A stretch of DNA of 64,000 bases. Source: Bifiguratus adelaidae (lineage: Eukaryota > Mucoromycota > Endogonomycetes > Endogonales). Both the position numbers and the translations under genes were made by a program. Position 1 is the first letter of the stretch, and each line of letters begins with the position of its first letter. The stretch spans positions 216,310 through 280,309 of the forward strand of contig MVBO01000010.1 in the NCBI GenBank assembly GCA_002261195.1. Reading direction: 5' to 3'. Positions 21,622 to 33,784 of this stretch are shown piece by piece. A model generated the notes under the pieces. The model worked only from the letters and a program-made list of their open reading frames with translations. It did no database searches and had not been told where the DNA came from.

Positions 21622-24007
21622 TCATTCACTACGTACCCATCCAAGTAACGTCTCGTCCGAGCTATTGTGGTAGTAAAGTTTAAGAGGTTGGTTCTTGTTG
21701 CACATATGATCCCGCATGTGCTGATAGAGTCGGAACAGCCTGATGGAAAGCATACTTATCAGTCACCAGGATATCCATACCAGTCATTTACCTTTTCCTT
21801 TCCTCTGTCGTACTATAGGGTTCAACAAGATCTGGGGATGTGAATTGTACGTTTGTTTTTGATTTGAAGACAAAATGGCGTAAAGAAGGTATCCCAATCT
21901 CGGCTAGTAGGTCCTGTTAGCTTGTTCGCTACCAGGCGAACGCGAACTCACCTAAAGAGTATGATTCTTCCGCCTGCAATTGTAACGTTTGTACGACATC
22001 TTGCCCAATGTTCTACCTTGAAGCGTTAGCAAGTGCATCAGGAATGATCAGCGATTGAAACTCACCTCTACTATATCTTCCTTCCATTCACTTAGCTCAA
22101 AGAAGCTATCCTTATCTGTGCTAATTAACACAAGGGCCACATCCTGATAAATGTAACAAATATACGCATGTAGGAAGCCTTTGGAATTAAATTTTGGCAA
22201 GCAAAGAGGAGTCCAGCTTTCAGCGGATCGGAATGTGGTACTACCGGTCAGCATGTTGAACAGTAGATGCAAATCTATCAGGCGAGTGAGTACATAAGCC
22301 TGCCCCAAGTCAATCCATACTTACCGGATGGATGAAGGCTATGTTTTTTGGGCCGCACTAGGTTTACCAATTTGCCATTGGAAACCACCATACCATAGAG
22401 TAGGCTCTTGACGATGCCTGTGGACAACGCTATGCCAACCTTGTCACGGAATTCCCTAGGTACAGCCAAGGCTTGTATAGCTCCCAGCATGAACCCATGG
22501 TTGTTATTGAAACGAGTTGAAAGCGAGTCTAGAAACACCTCGGTGCCTGGTTATGATGTGTTTTGTTAAACGCAAGATATCAGCAATCATTCGTAGCACT
22601 GAACTCACCACCCAGAAGCCGACGTAAATCGAAATTAATTCGCTGCTCAAATATGCGATTTAGTTGATGTGACGTGAGAACGCTGAGAATCTGATTGTAC
22701 AGGTAGTATAGCTGTTCCCGTAGCTGTAAGGTTGAATGAGTCAATCGTCCATCAAGGTTTACGTTTGGCATACCTGACCCTCTGATTCTCCAGTTTTCGC
22801 TACAGCCACGAGATAGAGGGGTTCCTTTAGGAGGAACACAAACACTGTGTCGCCGGATTGTATGCATCTGATAATAGCGCGCGTTAAGGGTACAGGTAGT
22901 TCTATATCAAGTGTATTCCCGAGATATCTTACCTAATGGAATCGTCTCCATCTTGGAAAAAGCTAATAATGGCTTGTATCACGCCCATAAGCGTCGATAT
23001 CCGGGATTCGTCGCCATATCTGATTGTAATATGAGTATCTATAAGTTTACCTAGCGTTCCATTGCTTACCGTGTCCATATAGGTTTCCCTGCATTACTGA
23101 GAACGAAGAAATGCTTGCTGTGGGATCGCCAGACAGACGAATCGGCGTCTACAAATCTCCAATCAGTAATCACCGCGCCTTTGTTTCTTTCTTTACCTTC
23201 TTGTGAAGGAGGTTTGTTTAGGTCCAAAGCTTTTAGTCGTGTCACAACCGAGCTACGACTGCCCTGTCGACGTAGCTTATTGATTTGCCTGGCCTTTTCA
23301 CTTGGATTGCTCTCATTGCTGGATGAGCTGTCGTAGTCGGATGGTTGTTCGCCTAGAGGTGATGAATTGTCCTGTGAATTGCTCGAAGATGAGGGTGCTG
23401 TGATGGTTACCGTCGGTCGCAATAAGCCAGACGGTGATGACTGATCAACCGACGTTTCTGAGTTGTTATAGGGTACATCTTCGTCTTTCGAGCTCTCTAC
23501 AGATCCAAAATCATCGTCATCCCGTAAAAAGCCTCCCCCGCTGTTCTCTTTCCATGCAGGCGCGTGGTTGCCTTGACGAGAGTTGGATCTTGATTGTGAT
23601 GCTTCACTTAGGTTTGGAGAGTCAAAGCGAAATGACTGCTGACGCCGATCTTCACGAAATCGATGTAGCGAGTCTACACCGTTGTGAGAGCTGTGACTCG
23701 GCAAGTTGTACCATCCTTACCTCCTCTGCTGCCTTTGAAGGCATATCCGTCTATGCTATCAAGGGCGACTTAGGCGCTTCTGCCATAGTTTGCCACCTTG
23801 TTCCTCGAGCCCTTCTCCGACACCTGAACTCTCTTCCAAAGCGTCTCCCACATCGCTGTTGCTAGCGTAATCGGCAGCATTCTCATATCCTGGTGTCCTC
23901 AGTATAAAGCTTTTGACTGAACTAGAGGCAGATGGAGGGCGATAGGTTTGAGCAGTGTCTTCAGACACCGACACCAGCGTAGGTGCCTTTTGTTGTGCTG
24001 GCTCCAT
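21622..24007 (-). CDS. MON1: Vacuolar fusion protein Mon1
   Basis: About ten exons. The first ~270 residues are disordered and Ser-rich (MEPAQQKAPTLVSV onward). The conserved longin region starts SKHFFVLSNAGKPIWTR, and continues through SESQLREQLYYLYNQILSVL-like sequence, TSHQLNRIFEQRINFDLRRL, LLGG, FLDSLSTRFNNNHGFMLGAI, and ends LFRLYQHMRDHMCNKNQPLK plus YYHNSSDETLLGW. Mon1 with Ccz1 is the exchange factor that activates the Rab7 GTPase Ypt7 in endosome-to-vacuole maturation. Length ~600 residues is usual. It shares a 76-bp divergent gap with NUP85. Confidence 0.93.
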
Positions 24008-24083
24008 CGACTAGATGCTCACCATCGCTTGTGACGGTTAAAAAGATCGTGCTTTTCCTTGAACGCGTGCAAACATTCGTGCC
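24008..24083. promoter_or_regulatory. Very short divergent promoter, MON1 / NUP85
   Basis: Only 76 bp separate the two start codons, so both promoters and leaders must lie here or reach into the neighbouring gene. No TATA box is visible; this suits a bidirectional housekeeping promoter. Confidence 0.5.
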
Positions 24084-26871
24084 ATGTTTGCCGCTTACCA
24101 GGAAGAAGACATTGAAGGGTTTGAAGGTTATGTAGAGGGGGAAGACGACAAAGGCGAAGGGTCGGACGACTACTCTGACATTGAGCCCACGTTCCTGGAA
24201 CTGGAAGACGCGCCGATTCCAGAAGGACGCGTTGCGGAATGGGCGGCACAAAATCGCACGCTGGCCGATAGACTGAACCCTGCGAGGCAGGAGATTGCTT
24301 GTTTTGTTACAGCGAAGCAGTCTCGGGAAAAGGTAGGGCCTGTCAATGCTGAGCCCACTGAATTGTGTACATTGTTTTTGTAGATCAGCAAACAAGGTAC
24401 TTTTGAAGAGGATCGGACAGTGCGATTCTGCTCGTGGAGCGACAATTCTCATGAACGCTCACAGGTATGCTGGGTTCTGATCGCAAGGGGTATCGTCTTA
24501 CGGGATTTGCCGTTAATTCCAGTTTATTGGAAGTACACATCGAGTTTTCGCACTCGTGTCCAAGTTTAAAGCTGACAAGAAGGCCAAGTTACGCAATACA
24601 AAATCATTGTCTATGCCAGTGTAAGTGTTTTAGCTTGTGTGAATTGACATAGTTGTTTACATTGGCAGCAGCGATGATGAAAGTGTGCTGCCGACTCTAC
24701 ATCAGTTCAGTGTCAAATACCGCGAATGTATAGAAACCTATTTTGAGGAGGTGACAAAGGTATAGCATCTCGCTCGTTGCTCGGGCGCGGTGATTGACGC
24801 GCGTGATATTTTAGGACGACGACGCTGCCGAAAATGACACTGCGGTTGTTGCGAGGAGCATGCTGTCTATTTGGCATCTTGCTGAGATTGTGTATTTTCC
24901 AAAATCCTTGCAAGAATCGGTGGGACCATTGCTCATGGACTGGCTGAATATGGACGACCCAGGTACGGAAGAGCAATGCTCGGCAATTCATCAGGATTGA
25001 CAAGGTTTGTAGCTCCGTCCAAGGAAGAGGGAGACGAGATAGCTAGAATGATGAATACCCATGAACATCCGCAATACTGGAACTACTTGCAAAAGTGAGA
25101 GTTATTTACGAGTATGTGCTTGCATCATCCCTTTCTTAACATCCCTTTCCGCAGATGTTTGATTCGAGATCATAGGGTAGCTGCCAAGCGACTCATGGAG
25201 TGTTTTGTCGAAGATTCGGATCACTCTGCGGCAGTCAATGCCATGAAGACGTTGCTCTCGGTTTATGAGACCATGCCACAAGTTCGGAAATTCGATTCGA
25301 TGCGCGCTTTCGAAGGGGACCGAATGCAATGGAAAATGAAAGCTACACAAAAGCGAAACGCGCTCTATCTTGGAGCTCATGAAAAGTCCCTAGAAACACA
25401 GGAAAACATTGAAATATGTTACGACATCATTCTCGGAGACGACGAAACGTTGGCCAATTTCAGCGATACCTGGCAGGAACACCTAGCTGCTTTGATGCTC
25501 TTCACATACCCATCTGGTGACAAAGAGCGGCTACCGGTTGTGATCGACACTGCGCTCAGAAAGAAGGACTTGGACGAATCGCGATTACTCGATACCATTT
25601 GCGCAGCCATTATTCGACAAGATTTACATACGGTAAGAGTGCCGAATGTCGTCAAAGTCAATGGACCTTGCCTAACCTGACAAATCTGTAGGCCATATAT
25701 TATTGCAGTCAGTTGGATTGGTGGCTGGTATGCCACCTTTGCGATTTGCTAGAGTTCCTCGGTCTTCCAGAAGTCCCTGTACCGCCCGCGGACATGGCTA
25801 TGTCGGATGTATCGGCTCCATCCATAACAAGGACTGACATATCCATGCGTGATTTTCTTGTCATGGCATACGCAGATACACTGGTCGGTTTGCCCAACCT
25901 CTGGAAGCAATGCATAGATTATCTCATCACGGCGGGCACAGCTGGACGCGATGTTGCCAAGGAGGTAAGACCGACGAGCAAATATTGAGGCGCCTGCTCA
26001 ATCATTTTACCCACCAGCTTGTGATGCACATACCACTCGAATCAGAAGAGACAGCCGACGGTGTTCTTCAGTTGTGCGAGCGCCATGACATGTTTGAAGA
26101 ATACTTGACATTACACAAGATCCTGGGCGTCAAGGCCATCAGAGACAAACAATACGCCAGAGCCATCAACCACTTTGCCAAAGCGAGGGATCCACGGCGC
26201 GTGCAAACGATTGCCAATGGTTTGTTTGAAAACATTATCAGTGGTGGTAAGTCATTGTTGCATAGCAAATACGGCAATCTTATGCGTCAAATAGGTGATG
26301 TATCGTTTGGAAACGTACTAGCCGAACTGGAGCCAATGGAACGCATGTATGAAGACAGAATAAAGTTCCTGTCTTTGTATCAAGAATTCAGCAACCTATA
26401 CAAGGTAAGGTAGAGAGCGTGAAGGCTTGGCATCGCGCTTACACCGATTCAGGGCAAGGAATGGGAACAGGCAGCACAAGTATTATTAACCCTCCTCTCT
26501 ACCGAGGTCACACCGAAGCAATTCTGGCTCGTCATCCTTTTGGACTGCATTCCCTTGCTAGAAGGTAAGCTCAGTCATGGCTTGTCCAGCATTTCAACAA
26601 CATTAATGGGCGAACAGCCGAACCAAAGTTATTCAATGCCGATACCGTTCACCTTCTCCTGGCAAGGCTTCGAGAGATTGATGGCTCCCCGCAGCGCAAG
26701 AGGTTTCTCTCGTACCTCATTCGTCCAAAAGCAAGTAAATCAATACTCAGCACGCCAAAGAGGGAGGATAGAAAAGCGTCGGTCAACGACGTCATGGATG
26801 CCGAAAAGAAACTCCAGAAACTCCGGGGCATACTGGCAAAGAATCTCGCCAAAAGCATTATGGCCTTTTAG
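24084..26871 (+). CDS. NUP85: Nucleoporin Nup85 of the Y-complex
   Basis: Roughly twelve exons. The start MFAAYQEEDIEGFEGYVEG is acidic; the rest is alpha-helical. Typical parts are VYWKY/FIGSTHRVFALVSKFK, NALYLGAHEKSLETQ, LPNLWKQCIDYLITAGTAG, ILRRLLNHFTHQLVMHIPL, DGVLQLCERHDMFEEYLTLH, KILGVKAIRDKQYARAINHF, DRIKFLSLYQEFSNLYK, and KQFWLVILLDCIPLLE followed by FNADTVHLLLARLREI. This order matches the ancestral coatomer element of Nup85, a scaffold subunit of the nuclear pore outer ring. Exon borders between 24380 and 25130 are the least sure. Confidence 0.88.
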
Positions 26872-26926
26872 GGCTTGCGCAACATGTACATGACAATGCT
26901 GGATAGGCGATGAGTCTATAATACAA

Positions 26927-27835
26927 TCAAGAGATCATTTGCCTCATTTCTTTTTCCCAATCTTCCATATCGGCGGTCACCTCCACGGATGGTCCAGCAT
27001 CGGTCTCATCCACCGTCGACATCACGGGTGAATCCGTTTCCACATCCTTGAGCACATCCAATCCGTTTTTCTCATCATCATCAACATCATGGTCCATCTC
27101 AAAGAGCACATCACCCTCCTCTTCTTCATCCCGTTTCGTGTACACACCCTCGACCTCTTGCGTACTTGACATGACAGCATGCTTGATAAGCGATACTCGA
27201 TAAAAGTAATTAGACCAAAACTGTTCTTCCGATACGATGCTAGGCACGAGCATAAATCGCATCTTGCGTAAATGTGGATCCTCACGTAAGGCAGCAATAG
27301 CCGTGGAGGTGTAAAGACGGAAGACCTCCTCTGTCCATGTGGAATCGGCAGGAGGTGGCATGATGAAATTGCGCTTGTTTCTCGAGAGCGCCAGGACACG
27401 GCTCTTTAGCTCTTCTTCATACTCGCCCAAGCCTTGCCATGGAGCCAAGGGTTCTATATACGAGTCAGAGGCCATTGGCTCTACCGCCAAACAACTTACC
27501 ACTGCCTTTGACATGAGCCCGTTCATCCACACGCTTTTCCTTGACAAACGCGTCTCGTTCCTTGTCCAACGCCTTGGGTAGTTCTCCTAGCTTATACGGC
27601 CATTGTTTAGCTTGTTCAGAGAGTTGACGCAAGTTGAGGCCTTTGGCTTGTTGTGACAGATTTGATACAGAAGACGAGACATTGTTGGCAAGGGAGCTGG
27701 TGAATGCGTTGGCGGATGCAAAGAGGGGTGTGGTAGATGACAAGGACGTTTTCCAAGCTATGTCAAGCGTTAGTCCATGCGCACGCGTCTTTTCACCCAC
27801 TTGCCTCCAAACAGGGACCGTTGTTCCTCAGCCAT
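26927..27835 (-). CDS. BSD-domain protein (SYAP1-like)
   Basis: Exon 1 is 31 nt (27805-27835, MAEEQRSLFG) and joins by a GC-AG intron to AWKTSLSSTTPLFASANAFT. A second intron follows GSGK near 27500-27455. The BSD domain reads FRLYTSTAIAALREDPHLRK, MRFMLVPSIVSEEQFWSNYF and YRVSLIKHA, including the paired aromatic FWSNYFYRV typical of BSD. The C-terminal third is very acidic and ends EDWEKEMRQMIS. Animal SYAP1 has the same layout and acts in Akt signalling; a role here is not inferred. It converges with NUP85 with 55 bp between stops. Confidence 0.85.
27758..27804 (-). other. GC-AG intron in the BSD-protein gene
   Basis: Donor GCAAGT at 27804, acceptor ACATAG ending at 27758, 47 nt. Only this splice joins MAEEQRSLFG to the long downstream frame; the nearby GT donor leads to a different frame. 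Confidence 0.8.
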
Positions 27836-28367
27836 GACATTGGCCCCTTCGAAAATGAATTGAATTCATTTCAATGGCAAACAAATGTAATCGACAAAGA
27901 GGGAGATGAGTAAAGAGATGGGATGATGGGATGCGATCGATAGAGTAGAGTGCATCTCATCCAGTGATGTGCAGTGCATGACACTAGACCCCAATCCGTG
28001 CAGTGTAAAAATAACGCAAATCTTGGCTTCCATTTCAGCCTGCTTCCAAGCAGGGACGAAGTTGCAAAAGAGGAGTAGGAGAAGGATTAACCATTGATCC
28101 TATGCTTACGTCTTCTGGATGGGCTTGCGTATCTCACTCTCCTGGCGCCTACTCTCACCCTCTTTTTGACCATGCTCATCTATGCACAATCGCCCCTTCC
28201 CTGATATCTCATCTTCTCTCGCATTTCTGCCCCAGGAGATGAAATTTCGGCGTTGAAATGGCTGTGCCAGGGCTTTTGCGTTTTGTGTAACATTCACCAC
28301 GCTATTTATGGATTGTTTGTGGATGGGCTTCTTTCCTCACTCCTCTCTCTCTCGTCCTCTTTACACC
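27836..28367. other. Intergenic region with CT-rich leader
   Basis: About 530 bp between divergent genes. An open frame at 28106-28300 (minus) begins with GTG, not ATG, and has no family likeness. A pyrimidine run (about 28336-28360, TCCTCACTCCTCTCTCTCTC) lies just before the LRR gene ATG and is probably its leader or initiator. Confidence 0.5.
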
Positions 28368-30138
28368 ATGCGATTCTCTGCCTCACTCTTGGTGTTGTTG
28401 AGCGCACTTGCTGCATCGGCGCAAAATGGTAGGATGGATTAATTTGTGGATATCTCGACTCATTTTCAATTTCAGGAACCAGCGGCGCGATTCCTTCGCC
28501 TACGGATACAACGACAAACACGATCACTGCTCCGGGAGTCTCCACACCTGCGCCCACGCCTACACCCTCTGCTTCAAATATGCCCACCGGTGGTGTCACT
28601 GCCAGTGCACCTAGCGCCACTGCCAGCACGGGTCCAATTGCCTCCAATATTCCCGGATTAAACTCGTCTGTTGCCCTTAACGCTAATCAAGTAGCCACCC
28701 TACAGGCTGGCTGTCAGGCTTTGCAACAGATTTATCAGCCTTTGGGTGGTAGTAACTGGATCATGAACACCGGCTGGACTTCTACGGATATGATGAGCTG
28801 TTGCTCGTGGGTTGGAGTTGGCTGCACGCGCGTTGGTGTTGTTAATAAGCTGTAAGTGTACATGCTCATCGATCTTGGACGCATATCTGATGCATCTAAC
28901 TTGCAGCGAGTTGCCCTACAACAATTTGACTGGATCTATTCCGGATTCCATTTCTTCACTGACTAGCCTACTCAAAATGTGAGGCGAGACGCAGAGCATG
29001 ATGAGACGTAATGACTGACATGCCATTTTAGTGATTTTACCGGAAACAAGTTGTCAGGGGCACTTCCCACCACGCTTCCTCAATTGGCCTCCCTAAAAAT
29101 TCTGTAAGTGATTGGATCGCCGTGACTCACCGAAACTGCGTTCTCATCATGTGTTGTTCGTAGGACATTGGATGAGAATCAATTTACCGGACCCCTTCCC
29201 GATGCCCTTACCCAGCTCGTGAATCTGACCGACATGTGAGTACCTTGTGAGATATGCCAACAGCCGAGTGACTGATCTTTGGAATAGCCACTTTCGCAAC
29301 AACTCCTTCTCTGGCGGCATTCCCACAAGCTGGCTGCAATCTTCCATAATAACTACCATTTACCTCAGCAACAACCAACTGTCCGGATCTCTGCCTGATT
29401 TCGGAAACAGTACAGCCTTGGTAACGCTTTATCTTGATGGAAACAAATTCAATGGTAGTATCCCAACTACCATTGGAGGTGCCATTGAGCTTCAGACACT
29501 GTAAGTTTTGACAGACACGCCTTCATCCGACGGTGGCTAATGGACTTGTGTTCTATAGCAACTTGAGAAACAACTCGCTCACCGGAAGTATACCAGACAC
29601 GATTGGAAACCTTGGCAACCTGCAATCACTCTCACTCGGAAACAACCAACTTACCGGCAACATACCGACATCTTTAGGAAATCTGCACGGTTTGCAAACT
29701 CTCGAACTTACTAATAATCAGCTCACTGGCAATATTCCAACCGAGCTTGGCAATCTCGCCAACATTCAACGCCTTCTTCTATCCTACAATTCGCTCTACG
29801 GACCCATTCCGAACGTATTCGCAAATTTTCAATATGTGCAAATGTTGCAAGTGAACTGGAATCAACTCGACTCTGCCTTCCCCTCATTTTCTGCGCCACC
29901 GAGGTTGGCTTACTGCCGCGTGAGCCAGAATGTGTTCCAAAGTTGTCCACCTGACAACGTATTGAATGACCCCAACAGTTTTGCCTTCCAATGTGGATTG
30001 AACTGTAACACTCCACCGGCAGGAGCCAATGCCACACAATCCGATGCCGTAGGCGCGAAGGCTCTCGTAGGTGGATCCTACCTTACCTATGTGTCCGCTT
30101 TAGCTACCGTTGCCGTAGTTGCCCTCTGTCAACTATAA
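28368..30138 (+). CDS. Secreted, probably GPI-anchored leucine-rich-repeat protein
   Basis: Eight exons. MRFSASLLVLLSALAASAQN is a signal peptide; a Ser/Thr/Pro-rich stretch of ~80 residues follows, then a capping segment with CCSW and GVGC, then ten plant-type LRRs of 23-24 residues with the LxxNxLxGxIP pattern (for example NNQLTGNIPTSLGNLHGLQT). A Cys-rich C-cap (YCRVSQ...CPPDN...FQCGLNC) precedes GANATQSDAVGAKALVGG and a hydrophobic tail ending VAVVALCQL, as in a GPI signal. Such proteins sit on the cell wall and may bind other surface molecules. All introns between LRRs are phase 2 at the same repeat position. Confidence 0.88.
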
Positions 30139-30307
30139 TCTCTCTCGCATTCCTGGTGTATTCGTATTTAGACCATTCTTTTTTCGCCTGTTCTTTGTGC
30201 CTTTCACTATTGTGCATGTATACCCTGAACATAAATGCTACTTTAACTCGCATGCTGAACAAGAGACGATTGTCATTTTATGACAGACCGCGTTCTATGT
30301 ACAACTG

Positions 30308-31078
30308 TCATCGCCGCTTCATCTCCATCTTTTCCTTGCATGCTTCCACCGCCTTTTTCAAATCAGTCTCCAATACGTGCGCGACCAAGGTGCCTTCCTC
30401 ATCAAACCACTTTCCAAAAGATTTGGCAATGATGTGACTATGCTTGTCGGTCACTGATGTAAAACACTCCAACGTGATTTCGTAAACGTCGGAATACTTT
30501 TTGGTGGCCGTCATCACGCGCAAGGTATGCTAACCATGGACCGTAAATCCCGCGCCACCTCAACCACCCCTAAACTCACCTTGGGATCCTCGGCGTACCC
30601 CAAAAAGACACATCCTTTCTCCACAAACCATGCGTGAGCCATCAAGGCGCCGTTCAACAAAAAGTATCCCACCACCGATACCAGCGTCACTCCCTTGGTC
30701 TGCGAAAAGTCTTTGTTGACATAACCGACGTAAGCTCCCCAAGCGGCAATCGCAACGGCCAGGTACCCCACGATAAGCTTAAAGTCGGTGTACCGGTGGT
30801 CTTGCTTGTAGAGGGTAGAGAGGTACTAGAGATGTAAGCGAGAGCTGGTCGTCAGTATGCCTTACTTTTTGAATGTGGTCGTCGGTGGCTATACGTAGTT
30901 GAGAGAGATCGCCGTTATTGACGCGTATTTTGGTATCGCCTATGCATGGTGAATGAGTGCCTTGGCAGGTTCATGCAAGGGAATGGCAAAAGCATCGTGC
31001 ACAGGGAGCCGTCCCTCTATGCTTTGCCAGGGGCGATACGTACCATTGGCAGGTGCATCAACGGACATGTCGGAAAAC
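30308..31078 (-). CDS. SPC2: Signal peptidase complex subunit 2 (Spc2/SPCS2)
   Basis: Four exons give about 190 residues. Exon 1 is MSVDAPAN; the next exons give IRVNNGDLSQLRIATDDHIQ and YLSTLYKQDHRYTDFKLIVG. Two membrane segments follow, YLAVAIAAWGAYVGYV and VTLVSVVGYFLLNGALMAH, then FVEKGCVFLGY and a cytosolic domain with KYSDVYEITLECFTS and SFGKWFDEEGTLVAHVLETD. This is the SPC25/SPCS2 family, which links the signal peptidase to the translocon in the ER membrane. The length and topology are usual. Confidence 0.93.
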
Positions 31079-31134
31079 TGTCGTCGAACAAAAGAGAAAA
31101 GCGCCCCAACACGTTCAACAGGGGAATTTATTGT

Positions 31135-32350
31135 CTAGGCGATCACTTGCGCTACCTTCTCTTCGCATAGCGCATTCACGCTGATAGGGCCTTGTTTGAT
31201 GACACCAGCCTTTCGTAATGTATTCAAGGTACCCTCTAGAGCATGATGGGATATTTGACGAGCGTCTTTGGGATAGCTTACGATTTGAAACCAGTCCCTG
31301 ACATCCTGTTCTGTGTATCCCATTCGCTTCTGGACCAATTCAATCGATCGGCTATGTTTTTCTTGCTCAAAACGAACGCTGGCTTCTGTGATGGCCTGTA
31401 GGACCTTGCACACCTCCTCGGCATGGTCATCTAGGACGTTGGTGCTGGCAGCGATAGTAAACGCGGGCCACTCTGGCTGTATCTGTCCAATGCGCTTCAC
31501 CTCTCCAGAGTCGTGATAAGGTTTGGTCGTGAAGGTTTCCCACATGAAAAAATCTGAGGTGCCGGCGTTGACCGCGTCTCGCATAGGTTTGAACGTCTCG
31601 AGGACTTGGAATTGAAAGGGTACGTTGGCGCCGTTGGTGGGTTGAGCGGACTCCTTGAGCCATCCTTGGCGATCCGCTAATACATAGGCCATGATGTGAG
31701 ATCCGGAGCCGTAGCGAGAGATAGCTACGGTGGTATCGCGGAGACTGTCAATCGATGTGTGTTCGGAGTTGCTGCCGGCCGAGAGTGCCCATACTAGCAC
31801 AAGAGTTAGTTCATAACGATCCATGTGTCTCTTTGGTTTCACTTACATAGCGGAGACTCGACATAGGTGCCAATCATTTTGTAATGGTCTTTACCATTGG
31901 CCAACCCTAAAGATCATCCGTCAGCATGAATTGGGTATGGGCACGAATCCCTTGCAGCACTTACCAGCGACGAGACCTTCCGTCAAGGCAATCGCAATGT
32001 CAATAGAGCCATCGGCTAATTTAGCAATCATCTACGCAAGCGACATGTAACCTTAGTCATCAGGCGGCTTATCTCGCGTTTTGCCTCCCTACCTCGCCAG
32101 TTCCGGCTGGTGTCCCGAAAACAATTAATCAGTCAGGTGCCAATCATTCTGACCGACTCGACTTACCCGGACACAAGACCAACTCGACTTGCACTCCATA
32201 CTTGTTAAAGTAGCCTTCCTCAAGCGCCATATATAACGGAGTGGAAAAATGTTCTGGCACTAGGTGAATTACATCGTCAGCTGGATACATTCAGTGCCTC
32301 CATCTCTTACCATGGCCGATCTTAAATACGTGCGAGCTGGCGGATACCAT
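31135..32350 (-). CDS. Ca3427-like periplasmic-binding-fold protein
   Basis: Spliced exons give about 300 residues: MVSASSHVFKIGHVPEHFST, PLYMALEEGYFNKYGVQVEL, VLCPAGTGEMIAKLADGSID, IAIALTEGLVAGLANG, DTTVAISRYGSGSHIMAYVL, FKPMRDAVNAGTSDFFMWET. This is the NMT1/nitrate-sulfonate-binding type II PBP fold as in Candida albicans Ca3427, with no signal peptide, so it is cytosolic rather than a transporter partner. Its ligand is unknown; thiamine-precursor-like molecules are one possibility for the wider fold. The last exon ends EEKVAQVIA. Only 56 bp separate its stop from the SPC2 start on the same strand. Confidence 0.85.
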
Positions 32351-32470
32351 CCTGCAGTGAGAAGAAGTGAAGCGCGAAAAAGCCTTTGATCAACCAGGGC
32401 AAGATGTCACGTGAGTTAATTCATTAATATTTACTTTCGTTGAACGCTGCGCGCTGAAGCTTGTCAAGTT

Positions 32471-33784
32471 ATGGCAGGCGACAGTGGCACCTGGTGCCTT
32501 ATTGAGAGCGATCCAGGTGAATACAGTATACATGCTGTTTGTCATCATAGATACTTCGCGTACTGACTGTCTGGCTTCTCTAGGTGTCTTCACAGAGTTG
32601 ATTCAGGACCTTGGTGTGAGTGGCGCTCAAGTAGAGGAACTATGGAGCCTCGATGACGGTACGCTGGAACAGTTGGGGTAAGAATTCGCGTGGCTCTTAT
32701 AGGCTTTCGAAGGGCACAGTTTTAGAAAGGGTTTGCTCATTGTCGTTGCTCAGACCCGTGTTCGGCCTCATTTTTCTCTTTAAGTGGGAACGCGACCAAT
32801 ATACCAATCGACCTGATATACCAAACACCGAGCCGCCCTACGACTTGTTCTTTGCACGTCAAGTCATCAATAATGCCTGCGCAACTCAAGCTATTCTTAG
32901 TATTATCCTGAATTCTCAGGAACGTGGCATTGAATTGGGGGAACAGCTTGCCGAGTTCAAGTCGTTCGTCTCATCGTTTGACCCTGAGGTTGGTTCACGA
33001 AATTCTGCCTTGCTTCCGCGTGCAACTTACCGATTAATTTACGTAGACCAAAGGATATGCCATTTCAAACATGGATTCCATTCGTACCACGCACAATAGT
33101 TTTGCTCAAAACGATCCCTTTGTGAACGAAATGGCGGATCCGGCCTCAAAAGGATCTTCAAAGGATGATCCTTTCCATTTCATCAGCTTCATACCCTACC
33201 GTGGAAGGCTTTGGGAACTTGACGGTCTTTGGGATCGACCCATTGACCACGGGGAATGCGATGAGACAAATTGGACAGAGAAGGCAAAGCCAGTCATACA
33301 GGAGCGGATGGCGCGGTAAGACTGACTTGGCGTTTAGCGTTGTCTATTGCACTTGCTGACTATACCTTTCAGATATGCTGGCTCTGAGATTCGATTCAAC
33401 CTGATGGCCGTGATAAAGAATCGACAAGAGACCATTAACGAACAATTGGAAGAAGTGGAGGCAAAACTCTTATCCTTGCCCGAAGGTAGTCAACGCGATG
33501 GGGAACGATTCCTTCTGGAGGAAGAAAAGAGCGCGCTCGTGACGAGACTGAGCGTCGAGGAAGACAAAATGAGACGATACAAGGTACGTTTCTATTCAAT
33601 GCGTTCCAAACTAATCGTGTTTTCCTAGCGCGAAAATACATTGCGGAAACACAATTTCATTCCTATGATTTATACACTGGCAAAGGAATTAGCAAAGAAT
33701 GGGCAACTGGAAGACCTCATAATACAGGCGAAAAGGCAGGAAAAGATAGACATGGAACGGGAAAGACAGAGGAGAGGAGGTTGA
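32471..33784 (+). CDS. Ubiquitin carboxyl-terminal hydrolase UCH37/UCHL5 (Uch2)
   Basis: Six exons. MAGDSGTWCLIESDPGVFTE is the family start; the crossover and catalytic parts are FLFKWERDQ, VINNACATQAILSIILN with the nucleophile Cys, DPFHFISFIPY with the catalytic His, and LWELDGL with the Asp. An extended coiled-coil C-terminus (NRQETINEQLEEVEAKLL, then HNFIPMIYTLAKELAKNGQL, then a Lys/Arg/Glu tail) is the ULD domain that separates UCH37 from short UCHs and binds the proteasome receptor Rpn13. All catalytic residues are present. About 320 residues, as expected. Confidence 0.93.

Noticed and set aside
28106-28300. Minus-strand ORF with RRNFISWGR, looking like a mitochondrial presequence
   Set aside because: It begins with GTG, not ATG, has no continuing exon that I can find, and no family resemblance.
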